A stretch of 64,000 bases of DNA from Akkermansia sp. (GTDB taxonomy: Bacteria; Verrucomicrobiota; Verrucomicrobiia; Verrucomicrobiales; Akkermansiaceae). The notes below the pieces were generated by a model that searched no databases, was not told the DNA's origin, and saw nothing but the letters and a program-made list of their open reading frames with translations. The stretch is taken from NCBI GenBank assembly GCA_017555205.1, contig JAFZGW010000008.1, positions 1 to 64,000 of the forward strand, written 5' to 3'. Both the position numbers and the translations under genes were made by a program. Of this stretch, positions 1-8,341 are shown one piece after another (within the stretch, counting starts at the first letter, position 1; every line of letters begins with the position of its first letter).

Positions 1-15
1 AGATGTACAGTACCC

Positions 16-80
16 ATGGAAGGTGTTTTTTTTGAGCAACACCAGCATACGTTTTGCTGGTGAAAAAATCAACCTTCCAT
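16..80. other. Nested inverted repeats at the window edge
   Basis: Two inverted repeats are nested here. The outer arms ATGGAAGGT (16-24) and ACCTTCCAT (72-80) enclose an inner 8-bp hairpin CACCAGCA/TGCTGGTG (40-47/55-62). A short T-rich stretch follows the outer arm on the plus strand. It could end transcription of a gene lying left of the window, but there is no clean U-tract, so the role is open. Nothing else is seen in bases 1-116. Confidence 0.35.
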
Positions 81-116
81 TTTCTTTGCCCTGATTTTTG
101 CTGTTTTGCTATCCTT

Positions 117-1547
117 TCAGAAAATCTTTGGGACACATGTGCAGCAAGTGACGCTTGTATTGAGGTGCGCGACGTGGATTTCGCCGTTGTGGAACTGATT
201 TAGCGCATCTTTCAGAGCCGCTGTGCATTCTTTTTCGCCGTGCACCAGGTATACTTGCCCCTTCTTGCCGCCGGTATGGCGGAAATAATGCAGCAACTCA
301 TTGTGGTCAGCGTGACCCGAGAAGGAGTCGAGGGCTTGTATTTTCGCGCGCACGGGGTATTCATCTCCCAGTATCCTCACTTGCAGCGCGCCGTCCATGA
401 TTCGGCGCCCCAGCGTGTTGGCGGCGCAGTAGCCCACAAACAATACGGTGTTTTTGTCGCGGCTGATTCCGTTCTTGAGGTGGTGAAGAATTCGCCCGGC
501 TTCGCACATGCCGGAGGCCGATATGATGATGGCTTGCTCTCTCAGGTTGTTGAGCCGCTGGGACTCGGTAACTGTTCGCACCATGTGCAGTTGCTCGAAA
601 CCGAAGGGGTCGCGCTCGTTGAAGAGGAAGTTGTATACGTCCTGGTTGAAGCATTCGGGGTGAATGCGGAAAATTTCCGTAGCACTCACAGCCATGGGGC
701 TGTCGACATATACCGGGTAATTGGGCAGTTTGCCCTCCCTGTAGGCTCGGTTGAGCAGGTAGAGCAGCTGTTGGGTGCGTTCCACGGCAAAGGCGGGTAT
801 GTAGACGTTGCCCCCGCGCTTCATGGCCTTGCGTATGGTGTTAATAAACAAGTCGGCATCCTGCGCCGGGGCTTCGTGGTAACGACCGCCGTAGGTGCTT
901 TCCATCAGCATGATGTCGACATCGGGTACCTCTTCCGGGTCGCGCAGCAATTCATTGTCTCCTCGACCAACGTCGCCCGAGAAGAGCAATCGCTTGTGTT
1001 TTCCGTCATCTCGGTCATCAATGTCAAGCACGACCTGCGCCGCGCCGAGAATATGCCCGGCATCGTAAAAGGTGAGCGTGACTCCATCTGCAATGGGTAT
1101 GGGCATGTGGTAGCCCAAGGTCAGGAAACGCCGCATGGCCGCTTCGGCATCTTGCTCGCTGTATATGGGTTGAGCCACACAGCCGTCCCCGCCTTTGCGC
1201 TTGTCCATCTTATTGAGGAACTTGCAGTCGCTTTCCTGTATTCGGGCGGCATCCGCCAGCATGATTGAGCACAAGTCACGTGTGCCGTAAGTGGTATACA
1301 CAAATCCCTTAAAGCCTTTCTTAACTAAGTTTGGCAGGTTGCCGGAGTGGTCAATGTGCGCATGCGACAATACCACGCAGTCTATTGTCTCCGGCTTAAA
1401 ATAAGGAAATTCGCGGTTAATTTTCAATTGGTCTTCGCGGTGCCCTTGGTACATGCCGCAATCCAGAAGTATGCGTCTCCCGTTCACCTCCAGCAAATGC
1501 TGTGAGCCGGTAGTTGTCTCTGCTGCTCCACAAAAATGTATTTTCAT
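117..1547 (-). CDS. MBL-fold beta-CASP hydrolase (predicted RNA-processing)
   Basis: Predicted cytoplasmic zinc-dependent hydrolase of the metallo-beta-lactamase fold with a beta-CASP insertion; the family contains RNases and RNA-processing exonucleases. The zinc signature HAHIDHSG lies at residues 62-69. SGDVGRGD, the beta-CASP stretch with SASGMCEAGRI, and the C-terminal SGHADH motif follow in the usual family order. The length (476 aa) is normal. The ATG at 1547 is chosen over a GTG one codon upstream; GGAG lies directly before it. The gene stands alone, divergent from lysS. Fold and class are secure; whether the substrate is RNA is inferred from the family. Confidence 0.88.
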   Translation of the reverse strand: MKIHFCGAAETTTGSQHLLEVNGRRILLDCGMYQGHREDQLKINREFPYFKPETIDCVVLSHAHIDHSGNLPNLVKKGFKGFVYTTYGTRDLCSIMLADAARIQESDCKFLNKMDKRKGGDGCVAQPIYSEQDAEAAMRRFLTLGYHMPIPIADGVTLTFYDAGHILGAAQVVLDIDDRDDGKHKRLLFSGDVGRGDNELLRDPEEVPDVDIMLMESTYGGRYHEAPAQDADLFINTIRKAMKRGGNVYIPAFAVERTQQLLYLLNRAYREGKLPNYPVYVDSPMAVSATEIFRIHPECFNQDVYNFLFNERDPFGFEQLHMVRTVTESQRLNNLREQAIIISASGMCEAGRILHHLKNGISRDKNTVLFVGYCAANTLGRRIMDGALQVRILGDEYPVRAKIQALDSFSGHADHNELLHYFRHTGGKKGQVYLVHGEKECTAALKDALNQFHNGEIHVAHLNTSVTCCTCVPKIF

Positions 1548-1699
1548 CACTCCGTATACTAACGCCTTTCTTACAAATTGACAAGTTAAAAAACAATTAT
1601 CCCCTTATTAACACAGAAATTTATTCCCCCCATTTTCCCCCGCTGCATAAAATTTTGCCTCAATTGGCATTTTAGGCTGGAAATTCTGCCCGATATGAA

Positions 1700-1705
1700 T
1701 ATAAT
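1700..1705 (+). promoter_or_regulatory. -10 box of lysS, nine bases before the ATG
   Basis: A perfect TATAAT lies at 1700-1705 and the lysS ATG at 1715, so transcription would begin only 1-3 bases before the start codon. The -35 region (CTGGAA at 1677-1682, 17-bp spacer) is weak. No Shine-Dalgarno sequence fits in the gap, which suggests a leaderless mRNA. Confidence 0.6.
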
Positions 1706-1714
1706 ACCCGCGCT

Positions 1715-3226
1715 ATGTCAGAAAATACACAAGCAGTTGCTAATACCGCTCCGGGTTCCTCCGAGGAGGAACTGATTGCCGTGCGCCGCGAGAAGGTGGG
1801 CAAGATTCGCGCCCTGGGGGTTAACCCCTACGGTGGCCGTTTCGATGTCACTACCAATCCGGCTGAAATTAAGGCGAACTTCGTGGAGGGGAAACAGGTC
1901 AAACTGCTTGGCCGTATCAATGCTCTGCGCGATATGGGCCGCACGCAGTTCTTCACCGTTGCCGATGTGCAGGGCAGTATTCAGTGCATGCTCACCAAAA
2001 AGGCCTGCACCGATGAAACTTGGGCTCTTTGGAAGTTGCTTGAGCGCGGTGACTGGGTAGGTATTGAGGGTGAGACCTTCATTACCCGCACCGGTGAACC
2101 TTCCGTGCGTGTGGATTCCTTCAAGGTTCTTTCCAAGGCTCTGCGCCCCATGCCCGACAAGTTCCACGGCTTGGTAGACACCGATATGCGCTATCGCCGC
2201 CGCCACCTTGACCTGATGGGCAACCCTGAGAGCGCAGACCGTTTCGTGAAGCGTTCCCTTATCGTTCAGGAGATTCGCAGCTACCTCGTACAGCGTGGTT
2301 TCTTGGAGGTGGAGACCCCCATGCTGCAAGATGTTGCCGGTGGTGCCGCCGCTAAGCCCTTCGAGAGCTACTACAACGCTCTCAGCAAGCCCGTAACCCT
2401 GCGTATCGCCCCCGAGCTTTACCTCAAGCGCCTGTTGGTGGGTGGTTTCCCCAAGGTTTTCGAGTTGAACCGCAATTTCCGTAACGAGGGCGTGGACCGC
2501 CGTCACAACCCCGAGTTCACCGTTCTTGAGGTGTACGAAGCCGGTGGTGACTACGAAACCATGGCCGCGATGATGGAGGAAATGATTTGCACCGTCGCCG
2601 AAAAGGTGTTCGGAACCCTGAAGTTTGACCAGTACGACGATAACGGCAACCTGCGTTGGACTGTCGATTTGACTCGTCCCTGGCGCCGCGCTTCTTACAA
2701 TGATTTGGTGAAGGAGGTCGCCGGTGATGACTGGTTCGACCTCTCTCCCGAGCAGCGCCGCGACCGCGCCGAAAATCAGTTCAAACTCATTATCGGTGAG
2801 GATTTGGACGACACAGGCGTCACTCAGCAGGTCTACGAAAAGCTCGTCGAGGAAAAGCAGGCTAACCCCCTCTTCGTCACCCACGTTGCCCGTGACCTCG
2901 TACCCCTCGCCAAGGCTAACCCCGAGAACCCCGAGGTGGTGGATGTCTTTGAGCTCGTCATGAACGGTCAGGAGCTTTGCCCGGGCTATTCCGAGCAGAA
3001 CGACCCCGTGGAGCAGCTTGAGCGCTTGCAGCACCAGGCAGGTGAAGAAACCCAGAAGATTGACTACGATTTCGTGGAGACTCTCGAGAGCGGTATGCCC
3101 AGCGCAGGCGGCATCGGCATCGGTATCGATCGCCTTTGCATGCTGCTCACCGGCGCTTGCTCCATCCGCGACATTATCCTCTTCCCCCAGCTGAAGGATA
3201 AGAATAAGGATAAGAAGGTGGACTGA
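1715..3226 (+). CDS. lysS: Lysyl-tRNA synthetase, class II
   Basis: Charges tRNA-Lys with lysine in the cytoplasm. The protein (503 aa) has an N-terminal OB-fold anticodon-binding domain (about residues 50-150; GRINALRDMGRTQFFTV) followed by the class II catalytic core. Motif 2 is visible as FELNRNFRNEGVDRRHNPEF and motif 3 as GGIGIGIDRLCMLLTG near residue 470. The length matches bacterial LysS. It has its own -10 box and a strong terminator, so it is a single-gene unit. The start is fixed by the TATAAT nine bases upstream. Confidence 0.97.
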   Translation: MSENTQAVANTAPGSSEEELIAVRREKVGKIRALGVNPYGGRFDVTTNPAEIKANFVEGKQVKLLGRINALRDMGRTQFFTVADVQGSIQCMLTKKACTDETWALWKLLERGDWVGIEGETFITRTGEPSVRVDSFKVLSKALRPMPDKFHGLVDTDMRYRRRHLDLMGNPESADRFVKRSLIVQEIRSYLVQRGFLEVETPMLQDVAGGAAAKPFESYYNALSKPVTLRIAPELYLKRLLVGGFPKVFELNRNFRNEGVDRRHNPEFTVLEVYEAGGDYETMAAMMEEMICTVAEKVFGTLKFDQYDDNGNLRWTVDLTRPWRRASYNDLVKEVAGDDWFDLSPEQRRDRAENQFKLIIGEDLDDTGVTQQVYEKLVEEKQANPLFVTHVARDLVPLAKANPENPEVVDVFELVMNGQELCPGYSEQNDPVEQLERLQHQAGEETQKIDYDFVETLESGMPSAGGIGIGIDRLCMLLTGACSIRDIILFPQLKDKNKDKKVD

Positions 3227-3250
3227 TCGTTCAGCCCCGCCCCCCATTTT

Positions 3251-3289
3251 ACTACCCCCTTGGCTCTGTGCTGAGGGGGTAGTTTTTTT
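3251..3289 (+). terminator. Rho-independent terminator of lysS
   Basis: Ten-base stem ACTACCCCCT/AGGGGGTAGT (3251-3260/3274-3283) followed by a run of T residues, 24 bases after the lysS stop. Confidence 0.9.
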
Positions 3290-3306
3290 CGCCCTTCTTA
3301 CATATT

Positions 3307-3342
3307 AAAAGCCCCCACAGCCAATCGGCCATGGGGGCTTTT
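3307..3342 (-). terminator. Terminator of the beta-helix surface protein gene
   Basis: Eleven-base stem AAAAGCCCCCA/TGGGGGCTTTT (3307-3317/3332-3342). On the minus strand it follows the stop at 3374 and ends in TTTTAATA. Because both arms carry A/T ends it may work in both directions between the convergent lysS and surface-protein genes. Confidence 0.8.
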
Positions 3343-3373
3343 ACCACACATGTAATTGTTTTTACATGAAATT

Positions 3374-6300
3374 TTATCGACGGCGGCGGCGCATAGCCAG
3401 AGCTGCCAGGGCCAGTAAGCTCAACGTCGCCGTAGTCGGTTCGGGTACCACGTTGCTGACGCCTTGCAGGTATACCACGTTGGCGGTGCTGTCGTAGTTC
3501 AGCGTGGTGCTCTCGTTAATCCACTCGCCCGTGAAGTAATCGCTGGCATTCACGGTGTAGACGATTTCGTCACCGGATACGCCGAAGAGGTCGTCCATGA
3601 ACAGGTAGACAGCGCCGACATTGCTGAAGAGCACCACCTGAGAATCCGGGGTGTAGTTGGCACCCAGTGTAAGTACCAGATTGATTTTTTGCTCCTCGTA
3701 GTTTTCGATGGTCAACTCGGCGCCGTTCATGTCGATATGAGCTCCGTTTGCTATCAACGTGGAACCACCGAACAGGTTCAGGCTGTTGGTTTTCAGCACG
3801 GCCCCTACAGCGGTGTGCACGGCCGCAGTTGGGTCGTAGCCCTCTGCAGCTGCAGTGGTGTAAACGGCCATCTCGTTGCTCATCAGGCTGTTCAGCTCCA
3901 CAGCGGCACACACATCGCCTATGCTCAGGGTGGCCCCCTCCAGAATGTTGATGGAGGAGGTGGCTTTCACCGTGGCTTCATCGCTCACGGCCAACTGACC
4001 TCCTTCATTAATGGTGATGCTGCCACGGTTTTCGAGTGTGAGCTTTCCGCCCTGCACTGCTACCGTGCCGCTTCCTTTATAGCCACCTTTTGTCAGGGTA
4101 AGCTCGGCATTGCTGCCTTCCACGCTCAGGCTGCCTTTGTAAGTGCCGGTATCGCTGAAGCTCACGCTGCCATCCTTAACCCGCAAGCTGCCGCTACCGG
4201 TAAGGGTGCCTGCTGTAGCATTAACCTCGTTAAGGCTGAGAGTTCCGTCTACAGTATTGCGTGATGCTGTGTAATAGCCACCAATCATTTCCACTGAGGC
4301 ACCTTCTGCGATATCTACAGTTCCGGTAATGCTGGAAGAAGCGAGCCCGGATATACTCAAACTACCGTTGACTGTGGTTGTTCCCGAGAGTTTGGCGTCT
4401 GTCTGGTCGCTTAAAATAAGGCTGCCGTTCACAGTGCTGTTGCTTACTGAATAGTTGCCACCCTTCATTACCAAGGCGGCACCCTCGTCGATTTCAACCG
4501 CACCGGCAATGTCATTACCCTCTGCAGCCAGCACAACCTGACTGCCGTTTTCCACGGTTATGGTCGTACCTTCTGCGGCAATGAGAGCAGCTTGCCCCTC
4601 TGCCGTGGCACCCAGTGCCGTGCTGTGCTGTATATTGATTGTACCCTCCAGCAGTTCTGTATCACCGGTATGGGCATTGGCGGTTGCCAAGGTCAGTTCC
4701 CCCGAACCACTTTTGGAAATGCCGGTGCTTCCCACCAGTCGGCCGCCATCCTCCGCTGCGGTGAAGATGTAGTCCGAGCTGCTATTGACGCAGATACTGC
4801 CCGGCGCAATATCTCCGGACAATTGTACTGTTCCGGCTCCTCGGTCGGAGAAGAGAACATCTTGCCCGTTGCGGAATACGGAACCTCTGTTCCAGTTGGC
4901 ATCTTCACAGCTCCACACACCGCTACCGCTTGCATTGCTCCACAGGGGGCTGGTTACGTAATAGAGCACACCGTCTCGCCACAGCAAATCGCCAAAGCTC
5001 GCCCCCGCAGCAGCGCCACTACCATTGAAGGTGATGTTACCGGCGGTCCAACCGCTTACATCATACTTCGAAGAATCCGTAAGAGAAATGATTTGGTACA
5101 TGCCTTCAGCATGCTCGGTTTCCACATTCAGGTTGAGGTTCAGCGCCCCGTAAGTGTACAGGCTGCCGTTTAGGTTCAGGGCTGCCTGTTGCAAGTTAGC
5201 GTCAGTCAGCGTTGCTGTCAGGGTGGCACCGGCATTCAGGGTAAGTGAAGTAGCCGTAAGGGTGTTACTGCCCTGCAGTTCCAGCTCGGTTCCGGTGGAG
5301 AAAGTAAGACTGTAGCCGGTATGGCTCATATAGCTATCGCGCATCAGCAGCTTGGCTTCGCCGCTGACCTGTAATCCGCTGCCATTCAGGCGGGCCCCGT
5401 CTACTATCTGCAAGGAACCATTTTGCAAATATATGGTGTCCCTAAATTCACTCGTCTGCGAGTTCAGGATTTCTTCAGCCGTAGCCGTGCGGTTTTCATT
5501 ATTTGCTGCCAGAATTTCATTCAGATGCTGCTCGGCATATTTGCCGCTGAAGATGATGTCACCACCGGCGCTTTGTGTGTTGCCTTCCGCATCTGTGTAA
5601 TCGCTGTTGAAATATGAAGCGAGTCTTATGTATACGGAATCATAGAAGGTGATATTCCCTCCGGTCTTGGCAGAAAGTGTCATGCCTCCACCACTATAAA
5701 TACTGCGCAGGCGGTATACCCCTCTACTATTTTCGTAGTTCTTTTCAAATAAGACACTATCATTACCTTGTATGGTCAAGCCAAGAGCATAGATAGCGCC
5801 GCCGTAGGAGTAATTGGAGGCGTAGTTGTCAGAGGAGGAGGAGGAGTTACCTGAGAAAGAAACATTGCCATTATTGCTGATGGTCACGGGTCCGTTATAA
5901 GCACAGATAGCGCCGCCTCTGGAGTAGGAGTAAGAGGAGCCGTAGGAGTAAGTGGAGGAGGAGGAGTTACCTGAGAAAGAAACATCGCCATTATTTCTGA
6001 TGGTCACGCCTCCGTTATCAGCATAGATAGCGCCGCCGTCGGAGGAGGAGGTGGTGGCTGAGTTGCCTGAGAAAGAAACATCGCCATTATGGCTGATGGT
6101 TAAGCCGTTGCGAGCATAGATAGCGCCGCCGTAGGAGTAAGAGAAGTTGCCTGAGAAAGAAACATCGCCATTATGGCTGATGGTTAAGCCGTCGCGAGCA
6201 TAGATAGCACCGCCGCCGTTGGAGTCTGAGTTACCTGAGAAAGAAACATCGCCATTATGGCTGATGGTTAAGCCGTTGAGAACACAGATAGCGCCGCCAC

Positions 6301-7075
6301 TGGAGTCAGAGGAGTTGCCTGAGAAAGAGACATCGCCATTATGGCTGATGGTTAAGCCGTGGTAAGCATAGATAGCACCGCCTCTGGAGTAGTCGTAAGA
6401 GGAGGAGGAGGAGGAGTTGCCTGAGAAAGAAACATTGCCATTATGGCTGATGGTCACAGTGGAAGCAAAGATAGCGCCGCCTCTGGAGTAGTCGTAAGAG
6501 GAGGAGGAGTTGCCTGAGAAAGAAACATTGCCATTATGGCTGATGGTCACAGTGGAAGCAAAGATAGCGCCGCCAGAGGAGTAGGTATTCTTTATATCCT
6601 CAAACAATACGTCCACAGTGTCACTTTGGCCATCATTAACATTGGTGATGGTTAAGCTGCCGTTATTAGCTAAGCTGATGGCAGCACTGTTTCCCGTTAT
6701 CGTCGAGAACGTCAGGTTGCTCAAGGTATCGAAAGTTAAAGCGCTTTGGCCGGAGAAAGCCGAGCCGTTGCCGTCTTTGAAACTCAGGGCAACGGGGGAG
6801 TCTGAATTGTAGGAGCCAAAGAATACATGCCCCCCGCTGACGAGAGGGGTGGATGAAGTCCAGTAGTCAGCATCGGTGGGTGTGATTTTCTGAGACCTAC
6901 GCGGAATAAATGCGATGTATTCTTCTGCCGTAAGCTCTGAATTCGTTTCCAGAGTACCGGGGCTATACAGGTAAGTGGTAGTGTAACCCTCCGGGGCTTC
7001 TACGGCATGGGCAGGCAGGGCGATAAAGGTTGCCAGAACGGCAGTTAACAGAGTGAGTGGTAGGTGTAATTTCAT
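3374..7075 (-). CDS. PEP-CTERM-tailed, repeat-rich beta-helix surface protein
   Basis: Predicted exported surface protein of 1233 aa, function unknown. A signal peptide ending near ALPAHA (residues 19-24) opens it. Residues about 165-450 hold eight copies of a unit with core ISHNGDVSFSGNS plus a degenerate ninth, separated by GGAIYA and Ser/Tyr-rich linkers, as in Chlamydia-Pmp-like parallel beta-helices. A passenger-type stretch with SGSGELTLATANAHTGDT resembles autotransporter-associated beta-strand repeats. The C-terminus VPEPTTATLSLLALAALA plus five Arg is a PEP-CTERM sorting tail, normally processed by an exosortase, which is not in this window. No outer-membrane barrel follows, so it is not a classical autotransporter. 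A promoter lies inside the inverted-repeat-flanked segment upstream, so expression may be phase-variable. Confidence 0.85.
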   Translation of the reverse strand: MKLHLPLTLLTAVLATFIALPAHAVEAPEGYTTTYLYSPGTLETNSELTAEEYIAFIPRRSQKITPTDADYWTSSTPLVSGGHVFFGSYNSDSPVALSFKDGNGSAFSGQSALTFDTLSNLTFSTITGNSAAISLANNGSLTITNVNDGQSDTVDVLFEDIKNTYSSGGAIFASTVTISHNGNVSFSGNSSSSYDYSRGGAIFASTVTISHNGNVSFSGNSSSSSSYDYSRGGAIYAYHGLTISHNGDVSFSGNSSDSSGGAICVLNGLTISHNGDVSFSGNSDSNGGGAIYARDGLTISHNGDVSFSGNFSYSYGGAIYARNGLTISHNGDVSFSGNSATTSSSDGGAIYADNGGVTIRNNGDVSFSGNSSSSTYSYGSSYSYSRGGAICAYNGPVTISNNGNVSFSGNSSSSSDNYASNYSYGGAIYALGLTIQGNDSVLFEKNYENSRGVYRLRSIYSGGGMTLSAKTGGNITFYDSVYIRLASYFNSDYTDAEGNTQSAGGDIIFSGKYAEQHLNEILAANNENRTATAEEILNSQTSEFRDTIYLQNGSLQIVDGARLNGSGLQVSGEAKLLMRDSYMSHTGYSLTFSTGTELELQGSNTLTATSLTLNAGATLTATLTDANLQQAALNLNGSLYTYGALNLNLNVETEHAEGMYQIISLTDSSKYDVSGWTAGNITFNGSGAAAGASFGDLLWRDGVLYYVTSPLWSNASGSGVWSCEDANWNRGSVFRNGQDVLFSDRGAGTVQLSGDIAPGSICVNSSSDYIFTAAEDGGRLVGSTGISKSGSGELTLATANAHTGDTELLEGTINIQHSTALGATAEGQAALIAAEGTTITVENGSQVVLAAEGNDIAGAVEIDEGAALVMKGGNYSVSNSTVNGSLILSDQTDAKLSGTTTVNGSLSISGLASSSITGTVDIAEGASVEMIGGYYTASRNTVDGTLSLNEVNATAGTLTGSGSLRVKDGSVSFSDTGTYKGSLSVEGSNAELTLTKGGYKGSGTVAVQGGKLTLENRGSITINEGGQLAVSDEATVKATSSINILEGATLSIGDVCAAVELNSLMSNEMAVYTTAAAEGYDPTAAVHTAVGAVLKTNSLNLFGGSTLIANGAHIDMNGAELTIENYEEQKINLVLTLGANYTPDSQVVLFSNVGAVYLFMDDLFGVSGDEIVYTVNASDYFTGEWINESTTLNYDSTANVVYLQGVSNVVPEPTTATLSLLALAALAMRRRRR
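5810..6575 (-). repeat. In-gene tandem repeats with variable serine-codon runs
   Basis: Eight copies of a conserved core of about 40 bp (beginning CTGAGAAAGAAACATCGCC on the plus strand) recur at about 5851, 5971, 6067, 6146, 6233, 6317, 6418 and 6509. Between them are runs of the triplet GAG/GGA, read on the minus strand as Ser codons (TCC), of differing length. All length differences keep the reading frame. Confidence 0.85.
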
Positions 7076-7105
7076 AACAAAAATTTAAGAACTTCTCACA
7101 CTCTA

Positions 7106-7122
7106 CGCTTTTCGAAACCGCA
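7106..7122 (+). repeat. Left arm of inverted repeat (putative recombination site)
   Basis: This arm contains TTTCGAAACCGCA (7110-7122), which is exactly repeated in reverse complement at 7241-7253. With the flanking CGC and one mismatch the match extends to 16 of 17 bases. The inner part TTTCGAAA is itself palindromic. It lies between the surface-protein start and its promoter. Confidence 0.85.
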
Positions 7123-7126
7123 CTTT

Positions 7127-7156
7127 AGAATAGCTAAAAACTTTACGCTCTGGCAA
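7127..7156 (-). promoter_or_regulatory. Promoter of the surface-protein gene, inside the invertible segment
   Basis: On the minus strand TTGCCA (7156-7151), an 18-bp spacer and TATTCT (7132-7127) form a sigma70-type promoter. It lies wholly between the inverted-repeat arms and gives a leader of about 45 bases containing the left arm. A second short inverted repeat, GCACTTT/AAAGTGC (7120-7126/7162-7168), brackets it and might be an operator or chance. Confidence 0.65.
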
Positions 7157-7240
7157 TATCAAAAGTGCAACTTCCTTTTATTTGCTACGTCGCGGCGAAG
7201 CTGTTTTCTTTTTGCATTAATACCAGCTTTATGCTTGACT

Positions 7241-7257
7241 TGCGGTTTCGAAAGGCG
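7241..7257 (+). repeat. Right arm of inverted repeat (putative recombination site)
   Basis: TGCGGTTTCGAAA (7241-7253) is the exact reverse complement of 7110-7122. It ends 7-11 bases before the recombinase start codon, as expected for a recombinase that acts on DNA next to its own gene. Confidence 0.85.
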
Positions 7258-7264
7258 AGTTATC

Positions 7265-8254
7265 ATGACCATGACTAAAATAACAGAAGAAGAGCTGGCG
7301 GCGTTGGCTGTATTGAAGCAAACGGGGGTGAATGTATTGGAAGCTGCGCAGGTGGCGGGGGCGGCACTGCGGGCGGGGCGTGGCAGGGTAAGTCGGGCGC
7401 TGCGGTGTATTGCAGCGGGGGAGGAAGAACTGCGGAGGCACGAGAAAACGGTGAGCTTTGAAAAAGCTGTGGCGGCGGCGCTGGAGGCGCGGCGGCAGCG
7501 GCGAAGCCGCACACAGTCGGATTTTCGCTATTTTACCCGCCGCTTTATGAAACGCTGCAAGGGATTGGCAACAAGACGTGTGCGAGCTATAACCCCGCAG
7601 GAATGCACTCAGTACATCGAGCAAGCCTTCGCCACCCCACGCCAGCGGCAAAAGGCGAGGTTGATACTCAGCGGCGTATTCAGTACCGCCCTCAAACGCG
7701 GCTGGTGCAGCGAAAACCCCGTAGCTAGGGTAGATGCGGTGAAGGTGCGCGAAGAACGCATCGAGATATTAAGCCCGCAGGAAATCAAAGCCTTACTAAG
7801 CGCCGCGAAAAAATATCGCGGCGGAATATGCTTGGCCGCCGTGGGCATGATGCTCTACGCCGGTATACGTCCGCACGAGGTCGCCCGCCTGAGCCGCGAG
7901 CACATCAACATGGCAGACCGCACCATCAGCATACTCCCCCAACACAGCAAAACCGGCGGCGCTCGGCTCGTCACCATCCACCCGCCGCTGGCCAAGCTCC
8001 TGCGCACCCATTGCCCTGATGGCAAAATCTGCCCGCCGCAATGGCCACGCCACTGGCGCGCCCTGCGCCGCCTAGCCGGTTTTCGCCGTTGGGTGCCGGA
8101 CGTACTGCGGCACACCTTTGCCGGGTACCACCTGCGGCACTTCCGCAGCTATAGCGAACTACAATACGAAATGGGGCACCGCGACAGCACATTGCTGCGC
8201 ACGCGCTATGTGAGCATGGGGCAGGTGGGAGATGCCGCCGCCTTCTGGGGTTGA
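7265..8254 (+). CDS. Tyrosine recombinase/integrase, likely DNA invertase of the upstream segment
   Basis: Site-specific recombinase of the tyrosine (phage integrase/Xer) family, 329 aa. An N-terminal basic helical DNA-binding region (about residues 55-160) precedes the catalytic domain. Active-site residues visible: R202 in AGIRPHE, K229 in HSKTGG, R282 in VLRHTFAGYH, H305 in MGHRD and the nucleophile Y315 in RTRY. The first His of the HxxR box is replaced by Asp279. ATG 7265 is used because the upstream TTG lies inside the inverted-repeat segment. No phage, excisionase or transposon genes adjoin it, and it diverges from a repeat-rich surface gene across a 17-bp inverted repeat, so promoter inversion is the best guess for its job. 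Codon use is more GC-rich than in its neighbours. Confidence 0.9.
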   Translation: MTMTKITEEELAALAVLKQTGVNVLEAAQVAGAALRAGRGRVSRALRCIAAGEEELRRHEKTVSFEKAVAAALEARRQRRSRTQSDFRYFTRRFMKRCKGLATRRVRAITPQECTQYIEQAFATPRQRQKARLILSGVFSTALKRGWCSENPVARVDAVKVREERIEILSPQEIKALLSAAKKYRGGICLAAVGMMLYAGIRPHEVARLSREHINMADRTISILPQHSKTGGARLVTIHPPLAKLLRTHCPDGKICPPQWPRHWRALRRLAGFRRWVPDVLRHTFAGYHLRHFRSYSELQYEMGHRDSTLLRTRYVSMGQVGDAAAFWG

Positions 8255-8341
8255 TGGCGCGGGGTTCACAAACGCGGAATTAAAGCGTGCGAAAGAGCTG
8301 AAAAGTCTTGACACCTGCGCATTTTATGGCATAAAGGACGT

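Larger units (their letters stand above)
7106..7257. promoter_or_regulatory. Putative invertible promoter segment
   Basis: A segment of about 150 bp is bounded by a 17-bp inverted repeat (16/17 matches) and lies between the divergent surface-protein gene and a tyrosine recombinase gene. It carries a promoter that now reads left into the surface protein. Inversion between the arms would place the -10 box at about 7231-7236, some 28 bases before the recombinase ATG, and remove the promoter from the surface protein. Arrangement seen in the sequence; switching itself is inferred. Confidence 0.7.

Noticed and set aside
240..1268. 342-codon open frame antisense to the beta-CASP hydrolase
   Set aside because: No homology or motif; it arises from codon bias of the real gene.
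1718..3247. 509-codon open frame antisense to lysS
   Set aside because: It mirrors the lysS codon pattern, has no recognisable domain, and overlaps a clear essential gene.
5810..6575. CRISPR-like repeats
   Set aside because: The repeats are in frame within one gene, of variable spacing, and code for conserved ISHNGDVSFSGNS units.
7235..7264. TTG start of the recombinase inside the inverted-repeat arm
   Set aside because: Its codons lie in the recombination arm; the ATG at 7265 is a better start.
7265..8254. Recombinase as remnant of a prophage or integrative element
   Set aside because: No phage, excisionase, attachment-site duplication or tRNA adjoins it; fmt and the surface-protein gene flank it directly.
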